From positions 1 to 39,139 of the forward strand of contig NZ_LR732483.1 of NCBI RefSeq assembly GCF_902506425.1: a DNA stretch of 39,139 bases, in the 5' to 3' direction. This document shows positions 16,296-26,680 of the stretch, one piece after another; the stretch's first letter is position 1, and the number at the start of each line of letters is the position of its first letter. A model generated the notes under the pieces. It was not told where the DNA came from. It was given only the letters and a program-made list of their open reading frames with translations, and searched no databases. The position numbers and the translations under genes were made by a program. This DNA is from Novosphingobium sp. 9U (GTDB lineage: Bacteria; Pseudomonadota; Alphaproteobacteria; Sphingomonadales; Sphingomonadaceae).

Positions 16296-17420
16296 GTGGT
16301 GCCATTGTCTCTTTTCCGTGCGCTCTTCGCGTTGATGTCGATCATCGTCTTAGGCGCCGCGTTTTACCTTCTCTGGACTTGGTACCAAGGCACTTGGATC
16401 CAGGACCCGGACGGCGATCTGCTTCGAGCACGCGATGACTGGCGGCTTTGGGTTGGCGGTGCGTTGCTGGCCTGGTCCTTCGTTGGGCGGTTCGTCACCG
16501 CGCCGCTCCTTGGAGGCAAGGACCACGACCCGCTGCGTCTTGAGCGTTCGAACGGCCAAACGCTTCGAAGCGCAACTGGCGCTGACATCTACTTCGAGGT
16601 TCACGGCGCTCTCGACGCGCCGCCGCTTATCCTTACACACGGGTGGTCGCTCGACAGCCGCATCTGGCACTATGCCAAGCGAGATCTGGCCAAGCAGTTC
16701 CGGGTGATAACGTGGGACCTCCCGGGGCTCGGAAAGTCTAGCCGGTTGGGCGCTAAGGTCGACCTGTCAACGTTCGCACAGGACCTCGCCTCGGTGTTGA
16801 CACTTGCAGGTGGTAAGCCGGCCATCCTTGTGGGCCACAGCATCGGTGGGATCGTCATTCAGACTTTAGCTCGCGACCAGCCACAGCTGTTTGGCCGGAA
16901 GGTTCGCGGCATTGTCCTTCTCCATACCACCTACACAAATCCCCTCAAGACGATGATTCTCAGCGGGTTGGCGCAAGCCATTCGTTGGCCGGTGCTTGAG
17001 CCCTTGATGCGGCTGACAATCATACTTCAGCCACTTGCATGGCTGAGCTCCTGGCAGAGCTACCTGAGCGGCTCAACACACATAGGAGTTCGACTGGGCT
17101 TCGGTCGTTCAGTCACCCGATCACAACTGGACCGAACTGCCCTGTTGATGACCGAGCAGAAGCCAGCAGTGTCCGCCCGAGGTGACCTCGCGATGTTTCG
17201 CTGGGACTCTGAGGACGCGCTAGCCAGACTGCGTGTGCCCACCTTGGTGATCGGCGGCGACATGGACATCGTGACGAAGCCGAATGCCGCGAGGCACATC
17301 GCCAATAGCGCTCCTGCAAGCGAGCTGGTGATCATAAGCGGCGTGAACCACATGGGGCCGGTTGAGCGAGCAGACCTCTACCACAGGCAGATCGTCAAGT
17401 TTGCCGGGTCGTTGAGCTGA
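16296..17420 (+). CDS. Membrane-anchored alpha/beta hydrolase
   Basis: 374 residues. Two hydrophobic segments (about 8-28 and 50-70) come first, then an alpha/beta-hydrolase fold. The oxyanion region is LTHGWSLDS. The nucleophile elbow GHSIGG carries Ser182. The acid is probably an Asp in VIGGDMDIVT (near 322-324) and the base is His352 in GVNHMGP. The full triad suggests an active esterase- or lipase-like enzyme facing the membrane; the substrate cannot be told. The start is GTG at 16296, with GTG 16299 and ATG 16335 as alternatives; GGA just upstream gives weak support. It is followed by a 34-residue membrane gene and a Crp/Fnr gene on the same strand, possibly one transcript from the stress-type promoter at 16243. 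Confidence 0.85.
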   Translation: MVPLSLFRALFALMSIIVLGAAFYLLWTWYQGTWIQDPDGDLLRARDDWRLWVGGALLAWSFVGRFVTAPLLGGKDHDPLRLERSNGQTLRSATGADIYFEVHGALDAPPLILTHGWSLDSRIWHYAKRDLAKQFRVITWDLPGLGKSSRLGAKVDLSTFAQDLASVLTLAGGKPAILVGHSIGGIVIQTLARDQPQLFGRKVRGIVLLHTTYTNPLKTMILSGLAQAIRWPVLEPLMRLTIILQPLAWLSSWQSYLSGSTHIGVRLGFGRSVTRSQLDRTALLMTEQKPAVSARGDLAMFRWDSEDALARLRVPTLVIGGDMDIVTKPNAARHIANSAPASELVIISGVNHMGPVERADLYHRQIVKFAGSLS

Positions 17421-17437
17421 ACCAAGGGATGTGATCT

Positions 17438-17542
17438 ATGTTCTTATTCTTCTCTAATCGGTTCGGGTGCCTTGGCTCGCTGTTGCTCTCTGCAGCCGTA
17501 AGCGTGCTGATCTTGCTGGCGCTCGGCTTCATCCATCTATGA
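17438..17542 (+). CDS. 34-residue single-helix membrane peptide
   Basis: ATG at 17438 to TGA at 17542. The peptide begins MFLFFSNRFGCLGSL and continues as a hydrophobic helix (LLSAAVSVLILLALGF). A good ribosome site, AAGGGA, lies eight bases upstream. The start MFLFFSN-R-x-GCLGS resembles a small-protein type I recall from sphingomonads, but I know no function. It starts 17 bases after the hydrolase stop, which suggests cotranscription with it. Confidence 0.6.
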   Translation: MFLFFSNRFGCLGSLLLSAAVSVLILLALGFIHL

Positions 17543-17740
17543 GCTTCTCATCGCGCTGACCCCTTCCGATTGGTGAGTGCGGAGAATGGCGAGGTTCGCT
17601 GCCTTCTGGCCACATGCACGAGCAATCCTGCGGCCCTCCAAGCTATGACTGCCTCAATGCCGGATGTAGCCGATGTTGACTTGGTTGATGTTCGGACCGG
17701 ATATAAGTCCCGCAAATTGAGGCTGCTAGAGGGGACCTTA

Positions 17741-18571
17741 GTGGTTGATCATCTCCTTCGTAGGCTGAAGAGCATAGCTGACCTGGAACACGAGGATGAG
17801 ATCGCGCTGCGCAGCTTGTGCGAGGGCGCGCGGCACGTCAGCGCCCACAGTGTCCTCCTTGAGGAGGGCGCACGCGCGGACAGTCTGCTCTTCCTATTAG
17901 ACGGTTGGGCCTTTAGCTACAAAACGCTGCGGACTGGGAAGCGGCAGATCCTGGGTGTTCTGATCCCAGGTGACACCTGCGGCAGTGAGGTCTTTGCGTT
18001 GGAGTCGCTCGACTTTGGTGTAGCGCTTGTAACAGGCGGGACGGTCGCCATGGTGCCCGAGCAAACGTACTCGCGGATAAGGCAAGATCACCCTCAACTT
18101 GCGTTTGCGTTGGTTCGCTCAGCCGCAGTGAACGAGGTGATCCTGCGGCAATCATTGGTCAACTTGGCTTGCAAGGACGCCTACGCACGGGTCGCCCATC
18201 TCTTCTGTGAAATCTGGGAACGTTTGCGGATTGTGGCGGCAGCCGAGGGACCAGAGTACGAGTTTCCCGTAAGTCAGGGGCAGATCGCTAATATGCTGGG
18301 ACTGACACCCGTTCACATCAACCGAACTCTCCGGCGCTTGCGCGAGGACGGGCTCACCACATTTAAAGGTGGGGTCCTGACGGTCCACAATATCGACAGC
18401 CTTCGGCAGCTTGCCGGTTTTGATCCCTCTTACCTCCGGCTGGGACGGACAGCGGCTGCTGAGCACCAACTGCGAAATCTTAGCGGTGCGCGTGCAGCGC
18501 CTGTTCCGGCCCCTTTGAACTTCAGCGCTCAGATCGGCTCGCTTCGAGCGTCGCTCGGATCCGAGTGGTGA
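17741..18571 (+). CDS. Crp/Fnr-family transcriptional regulator
   Basis: 276 residues from the GTG at 17741, chosen because AGAGGGGA lies five bases upstream and because family members begin close to the VDHLLRRLKSIADL helix. The frame is open back to 17570 without a comparable site. An N-terminal cyclic-nucleotide-binding-like domain (LLEEGARADSLLFLLDGWAFSYK; GVLIPGDTCGSE) is followed by a dimerisation helix and a winged helix. The HTH has VSQGQIANMLGLTPVHINRTLRRL. There are no N-terminal Fnr-type cysteines for an iron-sulphur cluster. This subtype is common in sphingomonads and rhizobia, often with unknown ligands. The extra ~45-residue C-terminal tail after the HTH is unusual. Its last 50 bases overlap a response-regulator fragment on the other strand. 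Confidence 0.88.
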   Translation: MVDHLLRRLKSIADLEHEDEIALRSLCEGARHVSAHSVLLEEGARADSLLFLLDGWAFSYKTLRTGKRQILGVLIPGDTCGSEVFALESLDFGVALVTGGTVAMVPEQTYSRIRQDHPQLAFALVRSAAVNEVILRQSLVNLACKDAYARVAHLFCEIWERLRIVAAAEGPEYEFPVSQGQIANMLGLTPVHINRTLRRLREDGLTTFKGGVLTVHNIDSLRQLAGFDPSYLRLGRTAAAEHQLRNLSGARAAPVPAPLNFSAQIGSLRASLGSEW

Positions 18572-18695
18572 GCGCATCAATGGCGAAGGCTCTGTTGATC
18601 ATCGCCATGCCGGGATCAACGAAGCCGTCCGCAATGGCGGCGTTCTCGGCATAACCGGCCATAAAGAGGGTCTTCGGTTCCTCCAGCCATCCGCG
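18522..18695 (-). pseudogene. Receiver-domain C-terminal fragment
   Basis: The minus frame ending with TGA at 18522-18524 reads GWLEEPKTLFMAGYAENAA, then a D-P-G-M-x-M-I segment, and AFAIDALTTRIRATLEASR. It resembles the end of sphingomonad receiver domains, which normally read TLFMTGYAENAxxx and end in TKPFAIDALxxRIR. The conserved Lys-Pro before Phe is replaced by Arg-Ala. Everything before GWLEEP, including the phospho-Asp, is missing and replaced by IS256-like sequence. It is the 3' stump of a receiver or hybrid kinase gene. Confidence 0.7.
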
Positions 18696-18832
18696 TTCAC
18701 TGCGCGCTCCGTCAGAGTTCTCTTGAGCGTATCGAGTAAGCCGCCTTGCTTAAATGCCGCGCTGGCGGCTCCTCCTGCCACTAGCTGGCTAAGCAAATTG
18801 ATCAGGGTCGCAGGCTCTTTGCGTCGGGACAT
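18696..18832 (-). pseudogene. IS256-family transposase, N-terminal stump
   Basis: From ATG 18832 the frame reads MSRRKEPATLINLLSQL, then VAGGAASAAFKQGGLLDTLKR and LTERAVNAD, which resembles the conserved start of IS256-type transposases (LLDQLLAG.D...AF..GGLLD.LKKAL.ERALNAEMD). After ~48 residues the similarity stops abruptly at the receiver fragment, so more than 85% of the transposase is gone. The preceding bases (to about 19010) may be the remaining left end of the element. Confidence 0.65.
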
Positions 18833-19028
18833 CGTGGGATCGCTTTGACCCATCGTGCCGCCCACATACAGAAATTTCTGATAGTCCCAACCAATGGGAC
18901 TTTTAGCGCCATTGTGCCAGCCGGCGGGGCCCAGGCACCGCCATTGTCCGTTGCTTAGCCCCTGGCCGGATCGGCACAACTTCGCCGGGTTTTCAGACCT
19001 GCGCAACCGAGAGCGCCAGTGCCTGTTA

Positions 19029-19110
19029 ATCGAACGGCTTACGTAGCATGGGCACGGCTTTCGTCAGGGTCACGAGCAGCAAACTTCGACCTCGGGGACC
19101 TGTCGGCGGA
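19029..19110 (-). pseudogene. Possible second receiver C-terminal scrap
   Basis: The minus frame ends SLLLVTLTKAVPMLRKPFD followed by a stop at 19026-19028. The VPMLRKPFD ending resembles the Lys-Pro-Phe end of receiver domains. It directly borders the IS256 stump. The call rests on a very short match. Confidence 0.3.
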
Positions 19111-19156
19111 GTTGCGGATCCATCCTGGTGCGAACAACAAGCGGCTTGACTTGAGA

Positions 19157-19330
19157 ATGGCTGACGACACAGCAAAGCGAGGTAACGAAGATCCTCGTTA
19201 GTCGCCGCGGCGAGGAATACGAGGTCGCTTATTTCGCTCGCAAGCACGGCATTGAGCACGAGCAAGCGCTGGCTCTCATCGAAGAGATCGGAAACGATCG
19301 AGAGAAAATTGGACCAGGCAGCCCGACTGA
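19157..19330 (+). pseudogene. DUF3606 protein, frameshifted
   Basis: ATG 19157 opens MADDTAKRGNED and hits a stop at 19199. In the neighbouring frame the protein continues as EEYEVAYFARKHGIEHEQA and LALIEEIGNDREKI. Together they give the DUF3606 pattern of small alphaproteobacterial proteins (MADD...RG..D...V...E.YEV.YFA.KHGI...QA..LI...GN.R..L). A single frameshift near 19190-19200 breaks it. Confidence 0.65.
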
Positions 19331-19499
19331 AGACGGCCTGACAAACAGCGTTTGGAGCGTGGAGTCGTGCAGGAGTTCGCTGCTTCGACCATCGCGACGT
19401 GGAAAAGCGGACCTCTGCAGCTTTGGCAGGGCAAGCTCTCGCCTGCATGAGTCCATTAAGCCTTGATGGTTCGATCGATCCCGCTCTCACGCGCCTGAT

Positions 19500-19740
19500 C
19501 GTTGAATCCTCTACCGGTTTCGCGATCATACAATCGACTGCAACGTCCTGGTACCGCTGCGCGAAGTACAGGCAGTGATCGCCCGAGCCACTGGCGACCT
19601 GCAGCACGGTACCGTTTACAAGCAGCACGGTTGCAAGCACGTCGGCGATCGCATCGCGGTTTCCGGCGCGTTGCGGGTGCATGGCGCCGCGTCATGTTCC
19701 CGGGCGCCTCGGCTGCAATCCATGGCGTAGGAGCAGTCAT
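19500..19740 (-). pseudogene. DUF938 methyltransferase-like protein, N-terminal remnant
   Basis: The frame from ATG 19740 begins MTAPTPWIAAEAPGNMTRRH and then shifts. The adjacent frame (from 19682) continues AGNRDAIADVLATVLLVNG and TVLQVASGSGDHCLYFAQRY. This is the start of DUF938 proteins, with their SAM-binding-like glycine loop (LEIASGSGEH). The rest is missing, so the gene has both a frameshift and a deletion. Confidence 0.65.
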
Positions 19741-19881
19741 GTGGCGAGCAGATGCCGCGGCAGGCAATCTGCGCCACCGATGTTGTGATGGTTCCACAGA
19801 GGGCTTCTCGTGAGGCGAAGCGGGCACTCACCAGGGCGCCTAGCGACGAGTTCGGTCATACTCTGCACCAAAGGCCTTTTC

Positions 19882-20952
19882 TCAGCGTCGTTGGGCGAGT
19901 AAGTCGCGCTGCAGCTCGCCCTGTCGCTCGAGCATCCAACCGGGATACTCGCGCTGCAATGCGCTGACCTCGTCGAGCGCGGCTAGTTCATGCGCGGTCA
20001 AGTCTATCGTGGTTGCGGCCAGGTTGTCCTCCAGCTGGTCGGGCCGCTTCGCGCCAACAATCACGCTGGTCACAGCGCGTTGGTGCAGCAGCCAGGCAAG
20101 CGCGATGCGCGCCACCGATACGCCCCGGCTCTCTGCAATCGGGCGCAGTGCTGAGATGACCGCATCGCCGCGTTTCGGCTCCACAGGCGGGAAGTTGAAC
20201 GCTGTACGGCGGCCATCCGCTGGCTCCTCAGCGCTGTACTTGCCCGACAGGAAACCACCAGCCAACGGGCTCCAGACCATCAAGCCGACCTCTTCAGACA
20301 GGAGCATGGGCGCAAGCTCCCGCTCAAGTTCACGGCCTACCAAAGTGTAATAAGCCTGCAGCGAGGCGAAGCGGTGCAAGCCCAGTCGCTCGGCAATCCC
20401 GAGAGCCTTGGTAATCTGCCAGGCTGCCCAGTTCGAAACGCCAACATAGCGGACGTGGCCATGTTGCACGAGGGTATCGAGGGCCCGCAGCGTCTCCTCG
20501 ATCGGTGTCACGGGATCGAAGCCGTGGATCTGGTAAAGATCGATATGGTCGAGCTGAAGGCGGTTCAGGCTGGCTTTGCAAGCATCGATCAGATGGTAAC
20601 GCGACGCGCCACGGGCGTTCGGGCCGGGGCCAGTTGCACCAAAGCCCTTCGTAGCCACGACGATCTCGTCACGCTTCAGCCCGAGGTTGCGGATGGCTTG
20701 TCCGGTGATCTCCTCCGATCGGCCGCCAGCATAGACGTCGGCCGTGTCGATGAAATTGACCCCGCCCTCGACAGCTGCACGAACAAGCGCATCCGCTTCG
20801 TTCTGGCCGAGCTGTCCGATTTTCGCCCACATGTCCTCGCCGCTGCCGCCAAAAGTCATTGTGCCGAGGCAGATTTCAGACACGAACAGGCCGGTACGAC
20901 CGAGAGTGTTGTAGCGCATAAAGGGAAGGCTTTCTGAGATGGTGCTGTTCAC
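19882..20952 (-). CDS. Aldo/keto reductase
   Basis: 356 residues of the aldo/keto reductase TIM-barrel family, which use NADPH to reduce aldehydes or ketones. The catalytic tetrad is visible: Asp and Tyr in FIDTADVYAGG, Lys in VVATKGFG, and His in LYQIHGFD. The cofactor-binding end has VTSVIVGAKRPDQLEDNL. It resembles the YajO/Tas-like members found widely in proteobacteria; the substrate is unknown. The start is taken as GTG 20952; ATG 20919 (MRYNTLGRTG) is close to where most homologues begin and is a good alternative. No strong ribosome site was seen for either. It appears to be a single-gene unit next to the decayed region. Confidence 0.92.
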   Translation of the reverse strand: MNSTISESLPFMRYNTLGRTGLFVSEICLGTMTFGGSGEDMWAKIGQLGQNEADALVRAAVEGGVNFIDTADVYAGGRSEEITGQAIRNLGLKRDEIVVATKGFGATGPGPNARGASRYHLIDACKASLNRLQLDHIDLYQIHGFDPVTPIEETLRALDTLVQHGHVRYVGVSNWAAWQITKALGIAERLGLHRFASLQAYYTLVGRELERELAPMLLSEEVGLMVWSPLAGGFLSGKYSAEEPADGRRTAFNFPPVEPKRGDAVISALRPIAESRGVSVARIALAWLLHQRAVTSVIVGAKRPDQLEDNLAATTIDLTAHELAALDEVSALQREYPGWMLERQGELQRDLLAQRR

Positions 20953-21595
20953 CCGTTTAACGCTCGAAGGTGGACGGGGTTCAACGAGCGGGAACGCAGA
21001 TTGCGGATGTCAGGCGTAGATCGAAGAAGGCTTACCGACTCCCCTATTCAGAAGTTGGCGGACTTCGAAGGAGAGTGCTTTGGCGGCAGATGGATGCGCA
21101 ACGGCGCGGTACAGAATCAGATCCACGATAAGGTCAGCCACGCCGTCCTTGTTGCCCGTGCACGGCTCTCCGCGCGAGACGGCTGGAGCTATGCGAAGAA
21201 TGCGGCGAGACCATCCCCGTGCGCCGTCGCGAGGTGCTGCCAGGCGTGCGGAGTTGCGTGTCTGGTCAGCGTCATCGTGACAAGACAGGCGCGCATTCAA
21301 GCATCAACCGCCGAAGCAACAAGGCAGCCAACTCCGCTTTTGCGCTCACCCTCATGGATCGATTGTAGTGCCGGCAAAGCTGGATCTGGGCACTCTGGCA
21401 GCAGCCAGCACGGGCAACTGTTTTTCTGTGTGCGCACTTCGTTCCTGAGCGCGTGTGTTCGCGAAATAGCTGCTGTCGCGCCCAAGCTGGTGTGCCTTAA
21501 GCGAGTGCGTCCCGTACTCCTCCTCGGCGCAGGCAGTGCACAGCCAGGCCGGTACGGCCGGCGTCCCTCAGGTGAACTACCAGCTAGAATACCAA
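20953..21595. other. Intergenic region, no gene supported
   Basis: Lies between the aldo/keto reductase start and the end of the oxidase operon. The long plus-strand frame across 21001-21768 runs antisense into the cytochrome gene and has no domain, so I treat it as a shadow. No strong terminator was found after the operon. Confidence 0.4.
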
Positions 21596-22015
21596 TCAGA
21601 GCGAGTATAGGTACGCCGCGATGTCGCGGGCGTCCGTGCGGGTTACGCCCATGTTCGGCATGCCGCTACCAGGTTCCGACCCTTGCGGATCCTCTAGCCA
21701 GCGCAACAAAGCCTCTGGATCATTGGAGAACTTGCCGGCGATCTCACTATGCTGAGCAAAGCGGGTGAGGTCGGGACCAACTTGCCCGTTGGCACCGGAG
21801 ACGCCGGGTATGACATGGCAACTGCCACAGCCATACCGCCCGATTGCAACCTTGCCGAGTTGAGTATGCCCGCCGGTGATGAGCTCCGCTTGCGTGCGGG
21901 TTTTTTCCTGCGTTTGTACGTAAAGCACGGCGAGCGAAACGACGGCGGTTCCGATCGCGAGGACGAGCAGGCCGGCAAGCCACACCAGGCTGGACGAGGG
22001 CCGCCGGCTAAGCAT
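21596..22015 (-). CDS. Membrane-anchored c-type cytochrome
   Basis: 139 residues. An N-terminal membrane helix (about 11-32, LVWLAGLLVLAIGTAVVSLAVLYV) anchors a periplasmic mono-haem cytochrome c domain with the haem motif CGSCH and a likely axial Met in GSGMPNMGV. It is the last gene of the oxidase operon. Its start codon overlaps the ctaG stop by eight bases (ATGCTTAG), which suggests translational coupling. It may deliver electrons to the oxidase or be an accessory subunit. Confidence 0.88.
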   Translation of the reverse strand: MLSRRPSSSLVWLAGLLVLAIGTAVVSLAVLYVQTQEKTRTQAELITGGHTQLGKVAIGRYGCGSCHVIPGVSGANGQVGPDLTRFAQHSEIAGKFSNDPEALLRWLEDPQGSEPGSGMPNMGVTRTDARDIAAYLYSL

Positions 22016-22895
22016 GGGCCGGCCTCAGCAGGCGCCGCATGATCAGCAGCGCGGCCCCCGCGTGAACAAGGCCGCCCGGCACCCACATCAGCAGGCCGGC
22101 AACTTGCTGGTCCTCGGCCGGGGAAAGCCCGAAGGGCGCCATACCAAGGCGCGCGTAGCCAGCGTACCAAGGACTGGTCGCAAACGCCATCAATGCGCCG
22201 AGCGCGCCCGATACGATCGATGTCCCCACCAGACACAGGGCGGCCACGCCAGGAGCTGTCCGCCGCCCGAGCATGGCCGTCCAGAACAGCAGTGCGCTGA
22301 TCAGAAATGAAAAATGTTGAGCGGCATGCCAGCGCTCGTCCGCGAGTGCCAAGTCAAACAGGGCCGGGGCGTGCCACAGCCACAGCGCTGCAGCCTGCAG
22401 CGGCGTTGCGGTCACCGCACCTGAAAGCAGGAGCCATGTCGCTTCGACCGGACGCAAGTTCGTGACGCTGCCGAGACTGCGTCGTCCTCCCGACGGGAAG
22501 GCCCAAAGCATGACGGCCAGCGGCTCTGCCAGAACAAGCAAGGGGGCGGCGACTAGCATGATCAATTCATGCTCGAACATGTGCGCGGCAAAGGAGCGTT
22601 CGCCGGCCTCATGCAATGGCGAGACCAGGGCGCCGGTGAGCACCAACCAACCGCTGCCGAATAGCCGTGCCCGGTGCGCTAGGCGCTCTGCGCCGCCGTG
22701 CGAGCGCTGGCGAAGACGCCGCCAGCCGATCGCGTACAGCGCCAGCGAGAGCATCAGCGGCGCCAATATCGATAGATCGAGCGTCCAGCCGGGTGGCTCA
22801 AGGTGGCTCCTGCCAGTTTCGTGCGCCTGTACCGGCACGAAGAGGCCGAATGCCAAAAGGATGGTCAGGACTAATGTGGCGGTCAGCCGACGCAT
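22008..22895 (-). CDS. ctaG: CtaG-like cytochrome c oxidase assembly protein (caa3_CtaG family)
   Basis: 295 residues from ATG 22895 (MRRLTATLVLTILLAFGLF, a signal-anchor-like start). Multiple membrane helices follow. Family landmarks include a histidine-rich region (HMFEHELIMLVAAPLLVLAEPL), a Trp/His motif (WLWHAPALFDLAL) and GLLMWVPGGLVHAGAAL near the end. Members of this multi-span family (distinct from the Cox11 type of CtaG) are needed for assembly of caa3-type oxidases in Bacillus, probably at the copper step. The gene overlaps the upstream 102-residue gene by 13 bases and the downstream cytochrome by eight. The longer open frame to 22982 is an overlap shadow. Confidence 0.85.
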   Translation of the reverse strand: MRRLTATLVLTILLAFGLFVPVQAHETGRSHLEPPGWTLDLSILAPLMLSLALYAIGWRRLRQRSHGGAERLAHRARLFGSGWLVLTGALVSPLHEAGERSFAAHMFEHELIMLVAAPLLVLAEPLAVMLWAFPSGGRRSLGSVTNLRPVEATWLLLSGAVTATPLQAAALWLWHAPALFDLALADERWHAAQHFSFLISALLFWTAMLGRRTAPGVAALCLVGTSIVSGALGALMAFATSPWYAGYARLGMAPFGLSPAEDQQVAGLLMWVPGGLVHAGAALLIMRRLLRPAHA

Positions 22896-23191
22896 GCGGG
22901 CACCATGGCGATAGCGAGGGTTTGGAAGGCAATTGCCAAGCAGAAGATCCCGGTCAGCGCCAGCGCCAAGCGGGCGAGCCACGGGTTCGCCAACAGCCCT
23001 TCATGCTTGTGCAGGGGCCAGGCAAACCGAAAGGAGACAGCGCAGAGCGCAAGGCTCGCCAGCCCCCACGCGAGGCCGAGATCCCAGCGCAAGCAATTCG
23101 CATGCAGCAGCGCCGAGAGGCCTTGCTCGAACAGGAACCAGGTGAACGGCGGTGTGGCAAGGGCCGCCCAGGTGCGCGCGCGGATGCTCAT
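22883..23191 (-). CDS. 102-residue three-helix membrane protein of the oxidase operon
   Basis: From ATG 23191 (MSIRARTWAALATPPFTWF) this small protein has about three hydrophobic helices and a single charged loop (HKHEGLLANPWLAR). Its ATG overlaps the ctaE stop as ATGA. I recognise no named family. Its place between ctaE and ctaG suggests an assembly factor or small subunit of the oxidase; that is inference from context alone. Confidence 0.72.
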   Translation of the reverse strand: MSIRARTWAALATPPFTWFLFEQGLSALLHANCLRWDLGLAWGLASLALCAVSFRFAWPLHKHEGLLANPWLARLALALTGIFCLAIAFQTLAIAMVPACVG

Positions 23192-23801
23192 GCCACCCTC
23201 GGCGCCCAGTAGATCAGCAGGTAGAGCGGTAGCCACGCGAGCACCACGAAGGTCCAGTAGTTGGCATTGTCCTCCGCATCTGCAAATTGATCGTCGCCCA
23301 ACTCGTGAGTGAAGAACCAGGTCGCCAGCACCGCGCTTTCGCCGCATTCGGTGACCACGTGCGTAGTGTGCAGCACCAGCAGCAGCCACATGACAGATCC
23401 ATAGGCGTCCTGGTGCCAGGGCACGTGCAGGTGCGCAAATTCCAGCGCGCGAGGAATCAGCAGAATGGCCGCGGCGAGCGCCATCGCCGCCGTGCCCCAG
23501 CGTACGCCGCTCGCGCTCTTGCAACGCACGCAGCGCAGGACCCACCAGTTCGTCGCCGTGCTGAGGATCATGCCGATCGTAAAGACGGTGCTCCACCTGA
23601 GCCCGGGAGGCTGGTCACCCGATAGCGGCCAATGCGACGCCTGCGTCATCACGTAGAGGTAGGCAGCGGCCGCAAGAGCGAAGCCGGTTCCCTCGATCAA
23701 CATGAAGCCGATGTTGCCCCACCACACCAGATGACGCGGGCCGCTTGCGCTGGCGGGCAGGTCGGAGAGGTTGCCAACGATTTCGATGTCACGGCCGAAG
23801 A

Positions 23802-23805
<4 letters not shown>
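23188..23805 (-). CDS. ctaE: Cytochrome c oxidase subunit III
   Basis: 205 residues from ATG 23805, which forms an ATGA overlap with the ctaD stop. Several membrane helices are visible, with WWGNIGFMLIEGTGFALAAA, the typical LLVLHTTHVVTECGESAVL, and the ending NYWTFVVLAWLPLYLLIYWAPR. Subunit III stabilises the catalytic core and the proton-uptake side. Its length is that of the short five-helix form found with oxidases whose subunit I is long. The larger open frame to 24159 is a shadow of ctaD. Confidence 0.9.
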
Positions 23806-25687
<1,882 letters not shown>

Positions 25688-25691
<4 letters not shown>

Positions 25692-26680
25692 TTCAAACCT
25701 GCAAGGTATTGAGCTATCGCATCGGCCTTCGCTCCAGATAGCGGGATGGAGGGCATCGAGGTGCCGGGCTTGAGCGCCTGGGGCTGCGCGATCCAGCCCT
25801 GCAGTCCGCCACGGCTCATCGGCAGCGTACCGGCCGCGATTGAGCGGCGAGCGGCGACGTGAGTCAGGTCGGGGCCGGCGCGGCCGTTGGCGCTCATGCC
25901 GCGTACGGTGTGGCACGCAGCGCATGTCTGCGAGAACACCGCTTGACCGCGGCTTGCCTTTGCGTCGGACGCTTGGCTTGCGGGTCTTGCCTGGCCAGCA
26001 AGCCAAGCGTCGAAATCGGCCGGACTGTCGACTTTTACATCGAAGGCCATGTGCGCGTGCTGGGTGCCGCAGAACTCGGCGCACTGACCTCGGAACCAGC
26101 CCTCGCGCCGGGGCGTCAGGTCGAGCTGGTTGCGCCTGCCCGGAATCATGTCGAGCTTGCCGGCGACGTTAGGCACCCAGAAGCTGTGGATCACGTCGGC
26201 CGAGCCGAGTTGCACCCGAGTGGTCCGGCCGCGCGGCAGGTGCAGTTCATTCGCGGTCTCGACAAGGCGGCCGGTCGCCGGATCGCGGTATTCGATCCGC
26301 CACCACCATTGGTGTCCTGTCACGCGCACCAGCATGGCGTTCTGTCCGCGCGTGGAGAACAGCTCGCGGTCGGCTAGGAAGCTGCCGATAATCAGCACCG
26401 TCAGTCCAGCGACGATCAATCCAGTCGTGACCCAGACGCCGCGGTCCAGCGTGCGGTCGACAGCCGCACCTTCGCCCGCGCTCGACGGTTTGCGCACGCG
26501 CAGCAAACTCCAGACAAGCCCACCGATCACCAGCGTGTAGATCAGGCTGCAGACGGCGGTCATCAGCCAGAACAGCCCGTGCAAGGTGCTTGCCTGGTCG
26601 CCCCAAGGCGCAAGAGGTGTCTGCACGCCAGAGCAGCCCGCCAGCGCTAGGGCCAGGGTCAGGGCGACCCAGGCCCTCAT
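25688..26680 (-). CDS. ctaC: Cytochrome c oxidase subunit II fused to cytochrome c
   Basis: 330 residues from ATG 26680, which overlaps the preceding stop as ATGA. A lipoprotein-type signal (MRAWVALTLALALAGC) is followed by two membrane helices and the CuA cupredoxin domain: His in VIHSFWVP and the CuA ligand set CAEFCGTQHAHM. A C-terminal mono-haem cytochrome c domain follows, with CAACH and a probable axial Met in GTSMPSIPL. This is the caa3-type arrangement, with the electron-donating cytochrome built into the oxidase. The reading frame extends upstream to 26890, but the coupled start and signal peptide favour 26680. Confidence 0.94.

Noticed and set aside
19026..19682. Single minus-strand protein of 218 residues
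   Set aside because: Only the first ~50 residues resemble DUF938 and only the last ~20 resemble a receiver. The middle is antisense to the DUF3606 remnant, so the frame joins unrelated scraps by chance.
21001..21768. Long plus-strand open frame (255 codons)
   Set aside because: It runs antisense into the membrane-anchored cytochrome gene, has no domain and no ribosome site, and its composition looks like a high-GC shadow.
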